A stretch of 13,780 bases of DNA. It comes from an uncultured Opitutia bacterium. Lineage in GTDB: Bacteria > Verrucomicrobiota > Verrucomicrobiia > Opitutales > UBA953. The position numbers and the translations under genes are program-made. The notes under the pieces were generated by a model. That model did not search any database. It had not been told where the DNA came from and saw nothing but the letters and a program-made list of their open reading frames with translations. Positions 13,738 to 13,780 of the stretch are shown here, piece by piece; within the stretch, counting starts at the first letter, position 1, and each line of letters starts with the position of its first letter. Location: contig CAIRLQ010000243.1 of assembly GCA_903879465.1 (NCBI GenBank), forward strand, positions 1-13,780. The letters are read 5' to 3'.

Positions 13738-13780
13738 ATGGCTGACAAGAATGACAAGCGTCCCGAAAGCGCCCCCGGCA
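13738..13780 (+). CDS. 5' end of an unidentified gene (runs off the window)
   Basis: Fourteen codons are visible from ATG 13738, reading MADKNDKRPESAPG. The stretch is hydrophilic and charged, with no signal peptide or domain yet. It is supported by the promoter just upstream and by the gap of 47 bp after the preceding gene. Too little is present to name the product. Confidence 0.55.
   Translation, partial: MADKNDKRPESAPG

Overview
This 13.8-kb window looks like ordinary chromosomal DNA from a GC-rich Gram-negative bacterium, most likely a member of Verrucomicrobiota (perhaps Opitutales-like). That placement is inference. It rests on the near-absence of Shine-Dalgarno sequences, the long PurM form, the small TM/coiled-coil/LysM protein and the FeoB-associated microprotein. 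Genes are tightly packed, and most products are recognisable housekeeping enzymes. I see no IS element, phage gene, CRISPR array or integrase, and no clear new multi-gene system.

Layout. 1-565 (+): the 3' end of feoB overlapping a 49-residue FeoB-associated Cys-rich microprotein (ferrous iron uptake). 566-930: a 365-bp gene-free stretch holding a long imperfect inverted repeat and short tandem units. 931-3730 (-): a compact unit hisG-aguB-aguA, which pairs the first step of histidine synthesis with conversion of agmatine to putrescine. 3824-4192 (+): a small lipoprotein with its own intrinsic terminator. 4349-9758 (+): a co-directional run of an AsmA-like membrane protein, grpE, dnaJ, nadC, birA, coaX and a two-TM microprotein (chaperone cofactors plus NAD, biotin and CoA cofactor functions). 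9755-11778 (-): LysM protein, Nudix hydrolase and PfkB kinase, closely spaced or overlapping. 11866-11941 (+): tRNA-Pro(UGG). 11973-13181 (-): purM. 13235-13690 (+): an unknown membrane-anchored protein. From 13738 (+): the start of a gene that leaves the window.

The most interesting signal is hidden in a coding region. At 11134-11169, inside codons 29-40 of the Nudix gene, the coding strand carries a perfect 13-bp GC-rich stem with a 5-nt loop that runs into seven T residues. This is a textbook intrinsic terminator placed about 95 nt after the upstream LysM stop codon. It suggests that LysM-Nudix-PfkB expression is graded by translation-dependent attenuation. Other structural signals are a terminator whose U-tract doubles as one arm of a second hairpin (4221-4272), a hairpin across the purM stop codon (11955-11982), and TTGAC boxes 32-42 nt before several start points, which imply very short or leaderless mRNAs.
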